Positions 52,470 to 61,504 of a stretch of DNA of 64,000 nt are shown piece by piece. The stretch is from Dinoroseobacter sp034111085 (GTDB lineage: Bacteria; Pseudomonadota; Alphaproteobacteria; Rhodobacterales; Rhodobacteraceae). The notes beneath the pieces were generated by a model, which had not been told where the DNA came from, searched no databases, and was given only the letters and a program-made list of their open reading frames with translations. A program made the position numbers and the translations under genes. The DNA lies in assembly GCA_034111085.1 (NCBI GenBank), contig JAWUXZ010000015.1, positions 124,001-188,000 on the forward strand. Direction: 5' to 3'. The stretch's first letter is position 1, and each line of letters begins with the position of its first letter.

Positions 52470-54515
52470 ATGTCCACTGACCCCCTCCTCCAGCCGTTTC
52501 AGCTCAAGCACCTGACCTTGCGCAACCGGATCATGACCACCAGCCATGAACCCGCCTACCCCGAGAACGGTATGCCCACGGACCGTTACCGCGCCTACCA
52601 CGAGGAACGCGCCAAGTCGGGTGTTGCACTGGCGATGACGGCAGGATCGGCGGCGGTCTCACGCGATAGCCCTCCGGTCTTTAACAACGTGCTGGCCTAT
52701 AAAGATGAGGTCGTGCCGTGGATTCAGAACCTAACCGATGGCTGCCATGAGCACGGATGCGCAGTGATGATCCAGTTGACCCATTTGGGGCGGCGCACGA
52801 ATTGGAATAAGGGCGATTGGCTGCCGTCAGTGTCATCCTCCAAACACCGCGAACCTGCGCATCGCGCCTTCCCAAAACTGCTGGAAGATTGGGATATCGA
52901 ACGAATTATCAGCGACTTTGCCGATGCCGCCGAGCGGATGAAGGCAGGCGGCATGGACGGGATTGAATTGCAGGTTTACGGCCATCTGCTCGATCAGTTT
53001 TGGTCGCCGCTGACCAATGATCTGACCGGGCCTTATGGGGCCGACACGCTTGAGAACCGCATGCGCTTTCCCCTCGATGTGCTGGGCGCGATCCGCAAGC
53101 GCGTTGGGGCGGAGTTTATCATCGGATTTCGCTACACTGCGGATGAAGCGCAGAAGGGTGGGATCACGGCCGAAGAAGGTCTCGATATCTCCAAGCGCCT
53201 CGCCGCCACCGGCCAACTTGATTTCCTGAACGTGATCCGGGGGCGCATCCATACGGACCCGGCAATGACCGACATCATTCCAGTCCAAGGCATGCCCAGC
53301 GCGCCGCATCTGGATTTTGCCGGAGAAGTTCGCAAGGCGACCGGAATGCCAACCTTCCACGCCGCGCGCATCCCAGACGTGGCCACAGCGCGACATGCGG
53401 TGCAGGCGGGCCTGTTGGATATGGTGGGCATGACCCGAGCGCATATGGCCGATCCGCATATCGTCAAGAAGATCCTTGAGGGGCGCGAGGACGATATCCG
53501 GCCTTGCGTTGGGGCAACATATTGTCTGGACCGGATTTATCAGGCCGGAGAGGCGCTGTGCATCCACAACCCCTCAACCGGACGCGAGTTGACGCAGCCC
53601 CATGAGGTTGAGGTTGCACAAATCCGTCGCAAGGTCGTGGTGATTGGGGCGGGGCCTGCGGGATTAGAAGCGGCGCGGGTGGCAGCGCTCAGAGGTCACG
53701 AGGTCGTGGTGTTTGAGGCGCAATCAGAGCCCGGCGGGCAGATCCGCCTGACCGCCCAAAACCCGCGGCGGCGCGAAATGATCGGCATCATCGATTGGCG
53801 CATGGCGCAATGTGCGGCGCGCGATGTTGCGTTCCACTTCAACACTTGGGCGCAGGCCGAAGATGTCACAGCCCTCTCACCAGACGTTGTGATCGTGGCC
53901 ACGGGCGGCTTGCCCAACCTAGAGCTGTTCGAGACCGGTGCCGAGGCCGCCCACGTGGTCAGCGCATGGGATCTGATCTCAGGCGATGTGAAGCCTGCCG
54001 AACGGGTCTTGATCTATGACGAGAGCGGCGATCATCCAGGCCTGATGGCGGCAGAAGTGGCTGCACTGGCCGGATCGAAGGTCGAGGTCATGACCCCCGA
54101 CCGGGTCTTTGCACCGGACATCATGGCGATGAACCTCGTGCCTTACATGCGCGCACTTCAGGACAAAGACGTGACCTTTACCGTGACGAGGCGGCTACTG
54201 GGGGTCGCGCGGCAGGGCAATGTCCTAACGGCGACAATTGGGACAGATTACAGCGATCACACGTCCGAGGCGCAGTATGATCAGGTGGTGGTGAATTACG
54301 GCACGTTGCCCCTGGACGAGTTGTATCACGCGCTGCGCCCGGACAGTCGCAACCTCGGGGCCGTAGATTATGACGCGCTGATTGCGGGAAACGCGCAGGG
54401 TGAAGCGCGCAATGAAGACGGCGCGTTTGATCTGTACCGGATTGGCGACGCGGTCTCGGCGCGCAACACACATGCGGCGATTTACGATGCGTTGCGGTTG
54501 GTTCGGACCCTCTGA
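52470..54515 (+). CDS. flavin oxidoreductase/demethylase of the DgcA/StcD type
   Basis: A 681-residue protein of the 2,4-dienoyl-CoA reductase/trimethylamine dehydrogenase family. An N-terminal FMN TIM barrel (residues 1-370; MTTSHEPAYPENGMPTDRY) is followed by an iron-sulfur motif and an NAD/FAD domain with GAGPAGLEAARVAALRGH near residue 395. The Cys motif reads CVGATYCLDRIYQAGEALC, so the second of the four usual cysteines is Ala, which I recall as a trait of dimethylglycine (DgcA) and N-methylproline (StcD) demethylases. An amine-demethylating role is therefore more likely than fatty-acid reduction. I start it at MSTDPLLQPF (52470). It stands alone after the urea cluster. Confidence 0.75.
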   Translation: MSTDPLLQPFQLKHLTLRNRIMTTSHEPAYPENGMPTDRYRAYHEERAKSGVALAMTAGSAAVSRDSPPVFNNVLAYKDEVVPWIQNLTDGCHEHGCAVMIQLTHLGRRTNWNKGDWLPSVSSSKHREPAHRAFPKLLEDWDIERIISDFADAAERMKAGGMDGIELQVYGHLLDQFWSPLTNDLTGPYGADTLENRMRFPLDVLGAIRKRVGAEFIIGFRYTADEAQKGGITAEEGLDISKRLAATGQLDFLNVIRGRIHTDPAMTDIIPVQGMPSAPHLDFAGEVRKATGMPTFHAARIPDVATARHAVQAGLLDMVGMTRAHMADPHIVKKILEGREDDIRPCVGATYCLDRIYQAGEALCIHNPSTGRELTQPHEVEVAQIRRKVVVIGAGPAGLEAARVAALRGHEVVVFEAQSEPGGQIRLTAQNPRRREMIGIIDWRMAQCAARDVAFHFNTWAQAEDVTALSPDVVIVATGGLPNLELFETGAEAAHVVSAWDLISGDVKPAERVLIYDESGDHPGLMAAEVAALAGSKVEVMTPDRVFAPDIMAMNLVPYMRALQDKDVTFTVTRRLLGVARQGNVLTATIGTDYSDHTSEAQYDQVVVNYGTLPLDELYHALRPDSRNLGAVDYDALIAGNAQGEARNEDGAFDLYRIGDAVSARNTHAAIYDALRLVRTL

Positions 54516-54550
54516 CAGCACACTCGCGTCGATGTGATGCGCGAGATATG

Positions 54551-54579
54551 TTGCATATGTTCTATCTTTGTTCTATATG
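54551..54579 (+). promoter_or_regulatory. promoter with an embedded LexA (SOS) box
   Basis: GTTC-TATCTTT-GTTC at 54559-54573 is an exact match to the alphaproteobacterial LexA operator GTTC-N7-GTTC. It fills the 17-base spacer between a -35-like TTGCAT (54551-54556) and a -10-like TATATG (54574-54579), an ideal repression position. GAAC-A-GAAC follows just downstream. Confidence 0.72.
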
Positions 54580-54602
54580 TTTGGAACAGAACGGAGCCTG
54601 CC

Positions 54603-54938
54603 ATGCAACACTCGCTTTTTGATCTTCCCAGCCCCCCGCGCGCTGCCCCACCTGTGGGCGCCCAACCTGCGACGCCCAAGCAGCTGCAATTTGCCAAGCA
54701 GATTGCTGCGCGTACCAAGGCCGATTTACCTGCGGAATTACAAGGGGATCGCCAACGCCTGTCGCAGTGGATTGACACCCATTACAAGCGCGCGCCGCAG
54801 ACCCAGTTCTCAAATTACCCGTCATCCAAGCAGGTCGCCTTTGCCGAGCGGATTGCCCGGATCAAGCGCCGTCAGGTGCCCCATGAGTGTTTTCGCGACA
54901 AGGGCCTGATGTCGAAATGGATCGACAGCAATCGATAG
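54603..54938 (+). CDS. SOS-box-controlled 111-residue protein with two copies of one small domain
   Basis: After a leader (MQHSLFDLPSPPR) the protein consists of two related repeats of about 40 residues: PTPKQLQFAKQIAART...DRQRLSQWIDTH and PSSKQVAFAERIARIK...DKGLMSKWIDSN. The pattern, P-x-x-KQ-x-x-FA-x-x-IA and later D-x-x-x-S-x-WID, recalls the small C-terminal repeats seen in some bacterial topoisomerase-like and plasmid proteins, but I cannot name the family. The start ATG at 54603 has GGAG nine bases upstream. The LexA box 30 bases before it points to DNA-damage induction. It is convergent with pxpA, the stops 3 bases apart. Confidence 0.7.
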   Translation: MQHSLFDLPSPPRAAPPVGAQPATPKQLQFAKQIAARTKADLPAELQGDRQRLSQWIDTHYKRAPQTQFSNYPSSKQVAFAERIARIKRRQVPHECFRDKGLMSKWIDSNR

Positions 54939-54941
54939 GAT

Positions 54942-55709
54942 CTAGCGGCCTGTAAAACGCGCCAGCGTGATGCCTGCGGCTTGCAACCCGGCGCGTACGG
55001 CTTTGGCCAGCGACACCGCCTCGGAGGTATCGCCGTGCACGCAGATGGTATCGACCGCCACGTCCAGTCGCCCGCCATCAATCGTCGGCACGCCGCCAGT
55101 TTTGACCATCTCCACCACCCGCGCGGCGACCTCGCCGGGATCGCGCAGCACCGCACCGGGGATCGCGCGGTCAACGAGGGTGGCGTCGGTGTTATAGGCG
55201 CGGTCGGCGAAGACCTCGCCTGCCCAAGCTGCACCCAGCGATTTCGCGGCCTCCTCCATCCCTGTGCCCGCTTGGGCCATCAAGATCGCCTCGGGCGCGA
55301 CAGCAAGCGCTGCGCCATAGCAATCATGGGCGAGGTTTGCGTCCTCGGCGGCCATGTTCGACAGCGCGCCGTGCAGTTTGATGTGGTGCAGAGTGCCCCC
55401 CAGCGCGCGGGCCATGCCTTGTGCTGCCCCCACTTGGTAGCGGATCAGGTTCACGATCTCGGCGCGTTTCAGCGGCAAGCGGCGGCGCCCGAAGCCTTGG
55501 CGGTCTGCGAAGCCGGGGTGTGCGCCAATGCCGACGCCGTTCTCGATTGCCAAGCCCATCGCGCGCGCCATCACGTCCGGGTCGCCCGCATGACCGCCGC
55601 AAGCCACGTTGGCCGAGGTGATTACCTGCATCAAGGCCGCATCATCGCCCATGGTCCACGGGCCGTAGCCCTCGCCCAGATCGGAGTTCAGATCGACAGA
55701 TTGGGTCAT
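54942..55709 (-). CDS. pxpA: 5-oxoprolinase subunit A (LamB/YcsF family)
   Basis: A 255-residue LamB/YcsF protein. Seen: DLNSDLGEGYGPW at residues 6-18, NVACGGHAGDP near 34, GIGAHPGFADRQGFGRR near 57, and CVHGDTSEAV near 225. With PxpB and PxpC it hydrolyses 5-oxoproline to glutamate with ATP in the cytoplasm. It is the last gene of putR-pxpB-pxpC-pxpA, with a four-base overlap to pxpC. Confidence 0.94.
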   Translation of the reverse strand: MTQSVDLNSDLGEGYGPWTMGDDAALMQVITSANVACGGHAGDPDVMARAMGLAIENGVGIGAHPGFADRQGFGRRRLPLKRAEIVNLIRYQVGAAQGMARALGGTLHHIKLHGALSNMAAEDANLAHDCYGAALAVAPEAILMAQAGTGMEEAAKSLGAAWAGEVFADRAYNTDATLVDRAIPGAVLRDPGEVAARVVEMVKTGGVPTIDGGRLDVAVDTICVHGDTSEAVSLAKAVRAGLQAAGITLARFTGR

Positions 55710-56731
55710 GGCGTGTCCTTATCAGGTTGGCCGGAAATCATCCCGTCCACCAATTGATAGCTAAGCAGATCAGGAATGTCGCGCGGGTCACGATAGAGGG
55801 GTTTGACACGCGATTTCAACGTCGCAGTGGCGGCATTTGCCTTGCGTTGGATCGCGAGCGCCTCGGTTCGGCTGATACGTTCGAACTGCAAGGGCGCGCC
55901 GAGGCTGGCTTGGGCAATGCGCGGAAGATCGCAAGGCAAAACGGTCCCAAGGCGAGGGTAGCCTGCGGTGGTTTGCGCCTCCACCAACAACACCGCAGGC
56001 GCGCCGTCGCCGGTCATCTGGATATCGCCGGGGATGGCAAAATCGCTGAGCAGGTTAAGTTGGCCAGCAGATGAAAAGCCCGCGCCGTCGCTCCATGCCA
56101 GCCGGACGCCCATGCGGTTGGCGCGCGCGTCGCGACTGAAGGCGGTGGCATAAAAGCGCGATTGGGTCTCGGCCGAGAACAGGCCGGTCTGGAGGCTGTC
56201 TACGACGCGCAGGGCACCACCTTTGGTACGGTCGACCACATCAAGGGCGACGGAAACTGGACCACCTGTGTCAGCCCCAAGGGGGAGTGTATCGCCGGTT
56301 GCCAATGCGCGTCCGATACCAGCGAGCAGATGTGTGCTGCGCGCCTCCAGCACAGGTTCGGTCGCAATGGCGCCCCCGATATGAAGGTAGCCGTAAACGC
56401 CCGTGCGCACGCCACCGATCTTAAGCACAGCCCCGTTCGGCACGCCGTGAGCAGCGTTCCAAAGCAGCGGTTGGCCGTCGAGCGTCGCAGTCATCGGCGC
56501 GCCTGTCAGGGCTATGCGCAACGCGCGGGTCGCGCGAAAGCTGCCGCCCATGCCTGCCATTTCTAACACAGCGCTTGCAGCAGACTGTCCGAGCAGCGCT
56601 GCCCCTTCAAACAACGCCAGCTTATCAGCAGCGCCCCCCTGCCCGACGCCTTGACCAAGCCGTCCGATGCGACCTTGGTCTTGCACGGTGCCACTGGGGC
56701 CAACGCTGAGGATTTCTAGAACGCCGCTCAT
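55706..56731 (-). CDS. pxpC: 5-oxoprolinase subunit C (KipA family)
   Basis: A 341-residue biotin-dependent-carboxyltransferase-like (KipA/AHS2) protein. Typical segments are VGPSGTVQDQGRIGRLGQGV near residue 11 and LLSDFAIPGDIQMTGDGAP near residue 230, with the ending VEAQTTAGYPRLGTV (residues about 250-265). It overlaps pxpB by four bases and pxpA by four. Confidence 0.93.
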   Translation of the reverse strand: MSGVLEILSVGPSGTVQDQGRIGRLGQGVGQGGAADKLALFEGAALLGQSAASAVLEMAGMGGSFRATRALRIALTGAPMTATLDGQPLLWNAAHGVPNGAVLKIGGVRTGVYGYLHIGGAIATEPVLEARSTHLLAGIGRALATGDTLPLGADTGGPVSVALDVVDRTKGGALRVVDSLQTGLFSAETQSRFYATAFSRDARANRMGVRLAWSDGAGFSSAGQLNLLSDFAIPGDIQMTGDGAPAVLLVEAQTTAGYPRLGTVLPCDLPRIAQASLGAPLQFERISRTEALAIQRKANAATATLKSRVKPLYRDPRDIPDLLSYQLVDGMISGQPDKDTP

Positions 56732-57438
56732 ATCGCCTCAGCCCATGCAGGGGTGCTCAGCGCGTCTGGGCCAACGGGCTCAAACCGCACCTCGTCACCG
56801 GGACGCAGCGGGAATGGCTCGGGTGCGTCCGGGTCGAAACAGGCAAATGCCGTCTGCGCAATCTGCCGCCAGCCCGTGGGCGACGGGTTTGCAAACAGCA
56901 CCATCTGGCGGACCGCGATAACCAAAGCGCCTGCGGGCACGCGCGCAGTAACACCTGTCTGTCGCGGCAAATCCCAGAGTTCTGGCAGGATACCTAAATA
57001 GGGCTGTCCGGGCGCAAAGCCGAGGGTTAACACACGGGTCCGCTCGGTCGCTATTGCCTCGATAACTTGGGCCTCAGTGACGCCAGCCAACCCAGCCACC
57101 TCGCCCAGTTGCGGTCCGTGACCCCCGCCAAACACCGCCGGGATATGCCACAGCTTGCGACCGTCAGGCAGGCCCGCATTCGTCCAGTCGTTCGCCGCCA
57201 ACCATGCTTGAAGCCGCATGATCAGGGCTTCCTCGTCATGCTTTGCCAAATCCACCCGCAGGAAGACCGACGCAAGCGCGCTCGCGGTCTCTTCAATCTC
57301 CGGCCAGCTTTCCACCTCAAGCCCCGCGCGGCATGCAATTGCGGCTTGGTTGGACTGCGCATCAAGACTATGGCCAAAGCGCACCAGCAGGCCCGACAAG
57401 CCCATTATGCGCACCTGCGGCCAACGCGTCTCAGCCAT
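56728..57438 (-). CDS. pxpB: 5-oxoprolinase subunit B (KipI family)
   Basis: A 236-residue KipI/AHS1 protein with the motifs LGFAPGQPYLGILPE and ARVPAGALVIAVRQMVLFANPSPTGWR (in two parts) near residues 135-180. I start it at MAETRWPQVR (57438), which overlaps the end of the Lrp-type gene by eight bases; the frame is open to 57456. Confidence 0.93.
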   Translation of the reverse strand: MAETRWPQVRIMGLSGLLVRFGHSLDAQSNQAAIACRAGLEVESWPEIEETASALASVFLRVDLAKHDEEALIMRLQAWLAANDWTNAGLPDGRKLWHIPAVFGGGHGPQLGEVAGLAGVTEAQVIEAIATERTRVLTLGFAPGQPYLGILPELWDLPRQTGVTARVPAGALVIAVRQMVLFANPSPTGWRQIAQTAFACFDPDAPEPFPLRPGDEVRFEPVGPDALSTPAWAEAI

Positions 57439-57934
57439 CAATCGCCCCTTCCCCACCGATCAGCACGGCCCCATCTTTGACCGCTTCCATCGATACATGG
57501 GTAGAGGTGCTCGCTACATAAGGTAAAGCCGAAATAACCTCGCCCAGCACCTCGCGGTAGCTGCGAATGTCGGATGTGCGCACCTTCAATAAGTAGTCGA
57601 ACGCGCCTGCGATCATGTGGCACTGCTCTATCTCGGGCACGCGCTGGACCGAAGCGTTGAAAGCGTTGAGGGCTTTTTCTGTGGTGTTGCTCAGCCGGAC
57701 TTCGACGAAGGCGATATGCTCCAGCCCCAACTTGCCGGGGTTCAGCATCGCGCGAAACCCCAAGATAAAGCCGTCAGCTTGAAGGCGTTTGACGCGAATT
57801 TGGCAGGGGGTTTTGGACAAGCCGACCTTGCTGGCAAGCTCGGTAACCGGCATGCGGCCATCAAGGGCGAGCCATTTCAGGATGGCACGGTCAAACTGGT
57901 CTAGATGCCCGGCATCAGGCTGTGCTCTAGGCAT
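57431..57934 (-). CDS. putR: Lrp/AsnC-family regulator, PutR-like
   Basis: A 167-residue Lrp-type regulator: helix-turn-helix at residues 25-50 (MPVTELASKVGLSKTPCQIRVKRL, in two parts) and the RAM ligand domain (HMIAGAFDYLLKVRTSDI near 105). PutR proteins of Rhodobacter and Agrobacterium are divergent from putA and activate it in response to proline, exactly the position here. It is also translationally joined to pxpB, so the same regulator probably links proline and 5-oxoproline use, both of which lead to glutamate. Confidence 0.88.
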   Translation of the reverse strand: MPRAQPDAGHLDQFDRAILKWLALDGRMPVTELASKVGLSKTPCQIRVKRLQADGFILGFRAMLNPGKLGLEHIAFVEVRLSNTTEKALNAFNASVQRVPEIEQCHMIAGAFDYLLKVRTSDIRSYREVLGEVISALPYVASTSTHVSMEAVKDGAVLIGGEGAIDG

Positions 57935-58054
57935 ATGAAGCTCCGACTTGCGTACAATTGGCCTAATGTCCGTTATCCTGCCCCATTTCAGGCAACATGC
58001 CTAGTCACATTCCTTTACCAAGCGATAAACGCCCTCTCAGCCAGCGAGCACGCC
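57935..58054. promoter_or_regulatory. putR-putA divergent promoter region
   Basis: The 120 bases between the two start codons must carry both promoters and the PutR sites. I see A/T-richer stretches around 57950-57975 but no reliable boxes. Confidence 0.5.
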
Positions 58055-61000
58055 ATGTCCCTTGCCCCCTCCCGCACCGCAATCCACTCGGCACACCTGG
58101 CCCCTGAAGCGCAGGTCTTAACGGCACTGAGCACAAATGCGCCAAGCCTCGCACAACGCCAAGCCGCCGTTGCCCACGCCAGCAAACTCGTCACCGCGAT
58201 CCGCGCCGATGACCGCCCGGCCTTGATGGACGTGTTTCTCGCCGAATACGGACTGTCGACGCGCGAGGGCGTGGCATTGATGTGTTTGGCCGAAGCGCTG
58301 CTTAGGGTGCCTGATGCCGATACGATGGACGCGCTGATCGAGGATAAGATCGCGCCTTCAGCTTGGGGCGCGCATTTGGGCAAGTCGAGCTCGTCTTTGG
58401 TCAACGCCTCCACATGGGCGCTTATGCTCACGGGCAAAGTCCTCAGCGACGGCGAAGGCATGGCTGGGGTGTTGCGCGGTGCCGTCAAACGGCTGGGCGA
58501 GCCTGTGATCCGCACCGCCGTGGGCCGCGCAATGCGCGAGATGGGCGCGCAGTTTGTGCTGGGCGAGACGATAAGCGAGGCGGTATCGCGCGGGCGCAGC
58601 AGTGCCACGAAGGGCTACACGTATTCATATGATATGCTCGGCGAGGCCGCGATGACGGCGCGCGATGCGGATGCGTTTCTGGCTGCATATAACGGCGCGA
58701 TCAAGACACTGGCGGCGGAAGCAAAGTCCAGCGATTTGCGCGACAATCCCGGGATCTCTATCAAGCTTTCGGCGCTGCATCCGCGCTATGAGTTTGCCCA
58801 GAAGGCCCGCGTGATGGAAGAGTTGGTCCCGCGTGTTCTGGGTCTGGCGCAGGCCGCGAAAGCCGCGCGCATGGGGTTGAACATCGATGCAGAAGAAGCG
58901 GACCGGCTGGAGCTGTCACTTGATGTGATCGAGGCGGTTCTGAGCGACGAAAGCCTTGCCGGATGGGACGGCTTTGGCGTCGTGGTGCAGGCCTACGGCA
59001 AACGCGCGGCCCCGGTCATCGATTGGCTCTATGCGCTGGCGCAGGATTTGGACCGCCGGATCATGGTGCGTCTGGTCAAGGGTGCCTATTGGGACACCGA
59101 GATTAAGCATGCGCAGGTCGAAGGCTTTGACGACTTTGCGGTCTTCACGCGCAAGGTGGCCACAGATGTGAGCTATCAGTGTTGTGCGGCGAAGTTGCTG
59201 GCGATGACCGATCGGATTTACCCGCAATTTGCCACCCATAACGCCCAAACCGTGGCTGCGATTTTGGCGATGACCTCGGCGCGCGCTACGTTCGAGTTTC
59301 AGCGCCTGCACGGGATGGGGCGCGCGCTTTATGATGTGTTGCGCGCGGATGACCCAGTGCGCTGCAGGATTTACGCGCCTGTGGGTGCGCACCGGGATTT
59401 GCTTGCCTATCTGGTCCGCAGGTTGTTGGAGAATGGGGCAAACAGCTCGTTTGTGAACCAGATCGTGGATACGCGCGTACCGCCTGCGGTGGTTGCGGCT
59501 GATCCGTTTGCCGCAGTTGAGGCGTCGGGTGGTGGCCCAGCTGTGACCTTGCCCAAGGAAATCTTTGCGGGGCGACGCAACTCGCAAGGTTGGAACGTGA
59601 ACGAAGTCGGCGATGTGGAGCGGCTTGATGCGCTGCGCGCGCCTTACAGGGGCGTGAAGTGGCATGGGCAAACCGAGGGCACTGGCGATATGCGTGAGGT
59701 CTGGAACCCAGCGGTGCCAGCGGATTTATTAGGCGAAGTGCGGTTGGTGAGCGTCGCCGATGTCCAAGCGGCATTTGAGGCGGCGACACCGTGGGCCGCA
59801 GACGCCCCGGCACGTGCGGAAGTCTTGCACCGAGTGGCCGATGCGTATGAGGCCAATACCGGCGAGCTGCTCGCACTACTTTCGCGCGAAGCCGGAAAGA
59901 CCCTGCGCGATGGTGTGTCTGAGATCCGCGAGGCGGTCGACTTCCTGCGCTTTTACGGCGACGAGACCGCGCGTCTGAGCGCCCCGGCGCGCGGTGTGTT
60001 CGGCTGCATCTCGCCATGGAACTTCCCTCTGGCGATCTTCACCGGACAGATTGCGGCCGCACTCGCAGCGGGAAATGCCGCGCTGGCCAAACCCGCTGAG
60101 ACTACTTTGCTGACGGCAGATTTTGCGGTGGGTTTGATGCATGCGGCGGGCGTACCACGGGCGGCACTCCGCCTGCTGCCCGGCGACGGCGCGGATGTGG
60201 GCGCAGCACTGAGTGCGCTTCCCCTTGATGGCATCTGCTTCACTGGATCAACCGCGACAGCACAGCGGATCAACCGGACGATGGCTGCCAATGCCAGCCC
60301 AACCGCGCCGCTTATCGCAGAAACGGGCGGGCTGAACGCGATGATCGTGGACAGCACCGCACTGCCAGAGCAAGCGGTACGCGATATCGTTGCCTCGGCG
60401 TTTCAATCGGCGGGGCAGCGCTGTTCGGCGTTGCGGGTGCTTTATGTCCAGAAGGACGTGGCGGAAACGGTTCTATCGATGCTCTACGGCGCGATGGACG
60501 AGCTGGCCATTGGCGATCCGTGGCAGGTCTCTACAGATATTGGCCCGGTCATCACGGCGCAGGCGCGCGCAGGCATCGAGGCGCATATCGCGGCAGCACA
60601 GGCCGAAGGCCGGGTTTTGAAGGCGCTCGCGGTGCCAAGTGCGGGGCATTTCGTAGCCCCAACCGTGATCAAAGTCACAGGCATCGGCGATTTGGCGCAA
60701 GAAGTGTTCGGCCCGGTCCTGCACGTGGCCACTTACAAGGCGCGTGATCTCGACAAGGTCGTGGCCGAGATCAACGCCGCAGGCTACGGGCTAACCTTCG
60801 GGATGCACAGCCGCATTGATGACCGGGTAGAGCAAGTCGTCGGCCAAATTCGTTGCGGAAATATCTATATCAACCGCAACCAGATCGGGGCCGTTGTCGG
60901 CAGTCAGCCCTTTGGCGGCGAGGGCCTCTCGGGAACCGGGCCGAAGGCAGGCGGGCCGCAATACGTGGCACGGTTTGCGCGCGCCGGGCGTGTGGTGGTT

Positions 61001-61456
61001 GAAGGGGATAGTGTTGATGGCGCGGACGTCCAAGCAGCACTCGACGCTGTAACACGCCCCACACACCAAGCTTTGCGCGCCCACAGCCTGCCGGGGCCGA
61101 CGGGCGAGTCGAATTTGCTGTCGGTATATGGGCGCGGGGTTGTGCTTTGCCTTGGGCCAGGTGCACTGGCAACAACGCAGCAGGTAACAGCGGCCAAGCG
61201 TGCGGGATGTAGTGCCGCCCCGGCGCAGGTGTCTGCGCAAGCGTTAACCACGCTTACGGGCTTTGATGCTGTTGCCAGCTTTGCCCCGGACGCAACGCTA
61301 AAAGCCTACCGTCAAGCCCTCGCTGCACGCGACGGCGCGTTGATCCCGCTTCTGGCCGAGGATGATCTGATCGAGCGGCTAACGCTTGAGCGCCACTTAT
61401 GCGTTGATACCACGGCGGCGGGCGGGAATGTGGCGTTGTTGTCGCAAAGTAGCTAG
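58055..61456 (+). CDS. putA: bifunctional proline dehydrogenase / glutamate-semialdehyde dehydrogenase
   Basis: An 1133-residue PutA that oxidises proline to glutamate. The FAD barrel (about residues 90-480) includes YSYDMLGEAAMT, ISIKLSALHPRYE, RLVKGAYWDTEIK and the substrate-binding RRLLENGANSSFVNQ. The aldehyde dehydrogenase domain (about 560-1010) has SPWNFPLAIFTGQ, the Glu in LIAETGGLNAMIVD and the nucleophile Cys in SAGQRCSALRVLY. A short C-terminal extension follows. There is no N-terminal ribbon-helix-helix, consistent with control by PutR. I start it at MSLAPSRTAI (58055); the frame is open from 57905 but that part overlaps putR. Confidence 0.95.
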   Translation: MSLAPSRTAIHSAHLAPEAQVLTALSTNAPSLAQRQAAVAHASKLVTAIRADDRPALMDVFLAEYGLSTREGVALMCLAEALLRVPDADTMDALIEDKIAPSAWGAHLGKSSSSLVNASTWALMLTGKVLSDGEGMAGVLRGAVKRLGEPVIRTAVGRAMREMGAQFVLGETISEAVSRGRSSATKGYTYSYDMLGEAAMTARDADAFLAAYNGAIKTLAAEAKSSDLRDNPGISIKLSALHPRYEFAQKARVMEELVPRVLGLAQAAKAARMGLNIDAEEADRLELSLDVIEAVLSDESLAGWDGFGVVVQAYGKRAAPVIDWLYALAQDLDRRIMVRLVKGAYWDTEIKHAQVEGFDDFAVFTRKVATDVSYQCCAAKLLAMTDRIYPQFATHNAQTVAAILAMTSARATFEFQRLHGMGRALYDVLRADDPVRCRIYAPVGAHRDLLAYLVRRLLENGANSSFVNQIVDTRVPPAVVAADPFAAVEASGGGPAVTLPKEIFAGRRNSQGWNVNEVGDVERLDALRAPYRGVKWHGQTEGTGDMREVWNPAVPADLLGEVRLVSVADVQAAFEAATPWAADAPARAEVLHRVADAYEANTGELLALLSREAGKTLRDGVSEIREAVDFLRFYGDETARLSAPARGVFGCISPWNFPLAIFTGQIAAALAAGNAALAKPAETTLLTADFAVGLMHAAGVPRAALRLLPGDGADVGAALSALPLDGICFTGSTATAQRINRTMAANASPTAPLIAETGGLNAMIVDSTALPEQAVRDIVASAFQSAGQRCSALRVLYVQKDVAETVLSMLYGAMDELAIGDPWQVSTDIGPVITAQARAGIEAHIAAAQAEGRVLKALAVPSAGHFVAPTVIKVTGIGDLAQEVFGPVLHVATYKARDLDKVVAEINAAGYGLTFGMHSRIDDRVEQVVGQIRCGNIYINRNQIGAVVGSQPFGGEGLSGTGPKAGGPQYVARFARAGRVVVEGDSVDGADVQAALDAVTRPTHQALRAHSLPGPTGESNLLSVYGRGVVLCLGPGALATTQQVTAAKRAGCSAAPAQVSAQALTTLTGFDAVASFAPDATLKAYRQALAARDGALIPLLAEDDLIERLTLERHLCVDTTAAGGNVALLSQSS

Positions 61457-61504
61457 CGCACACCCGCTCACCAGATAGTCAGGGCGTAGCAAAAGGAGTG
61501 CCCT

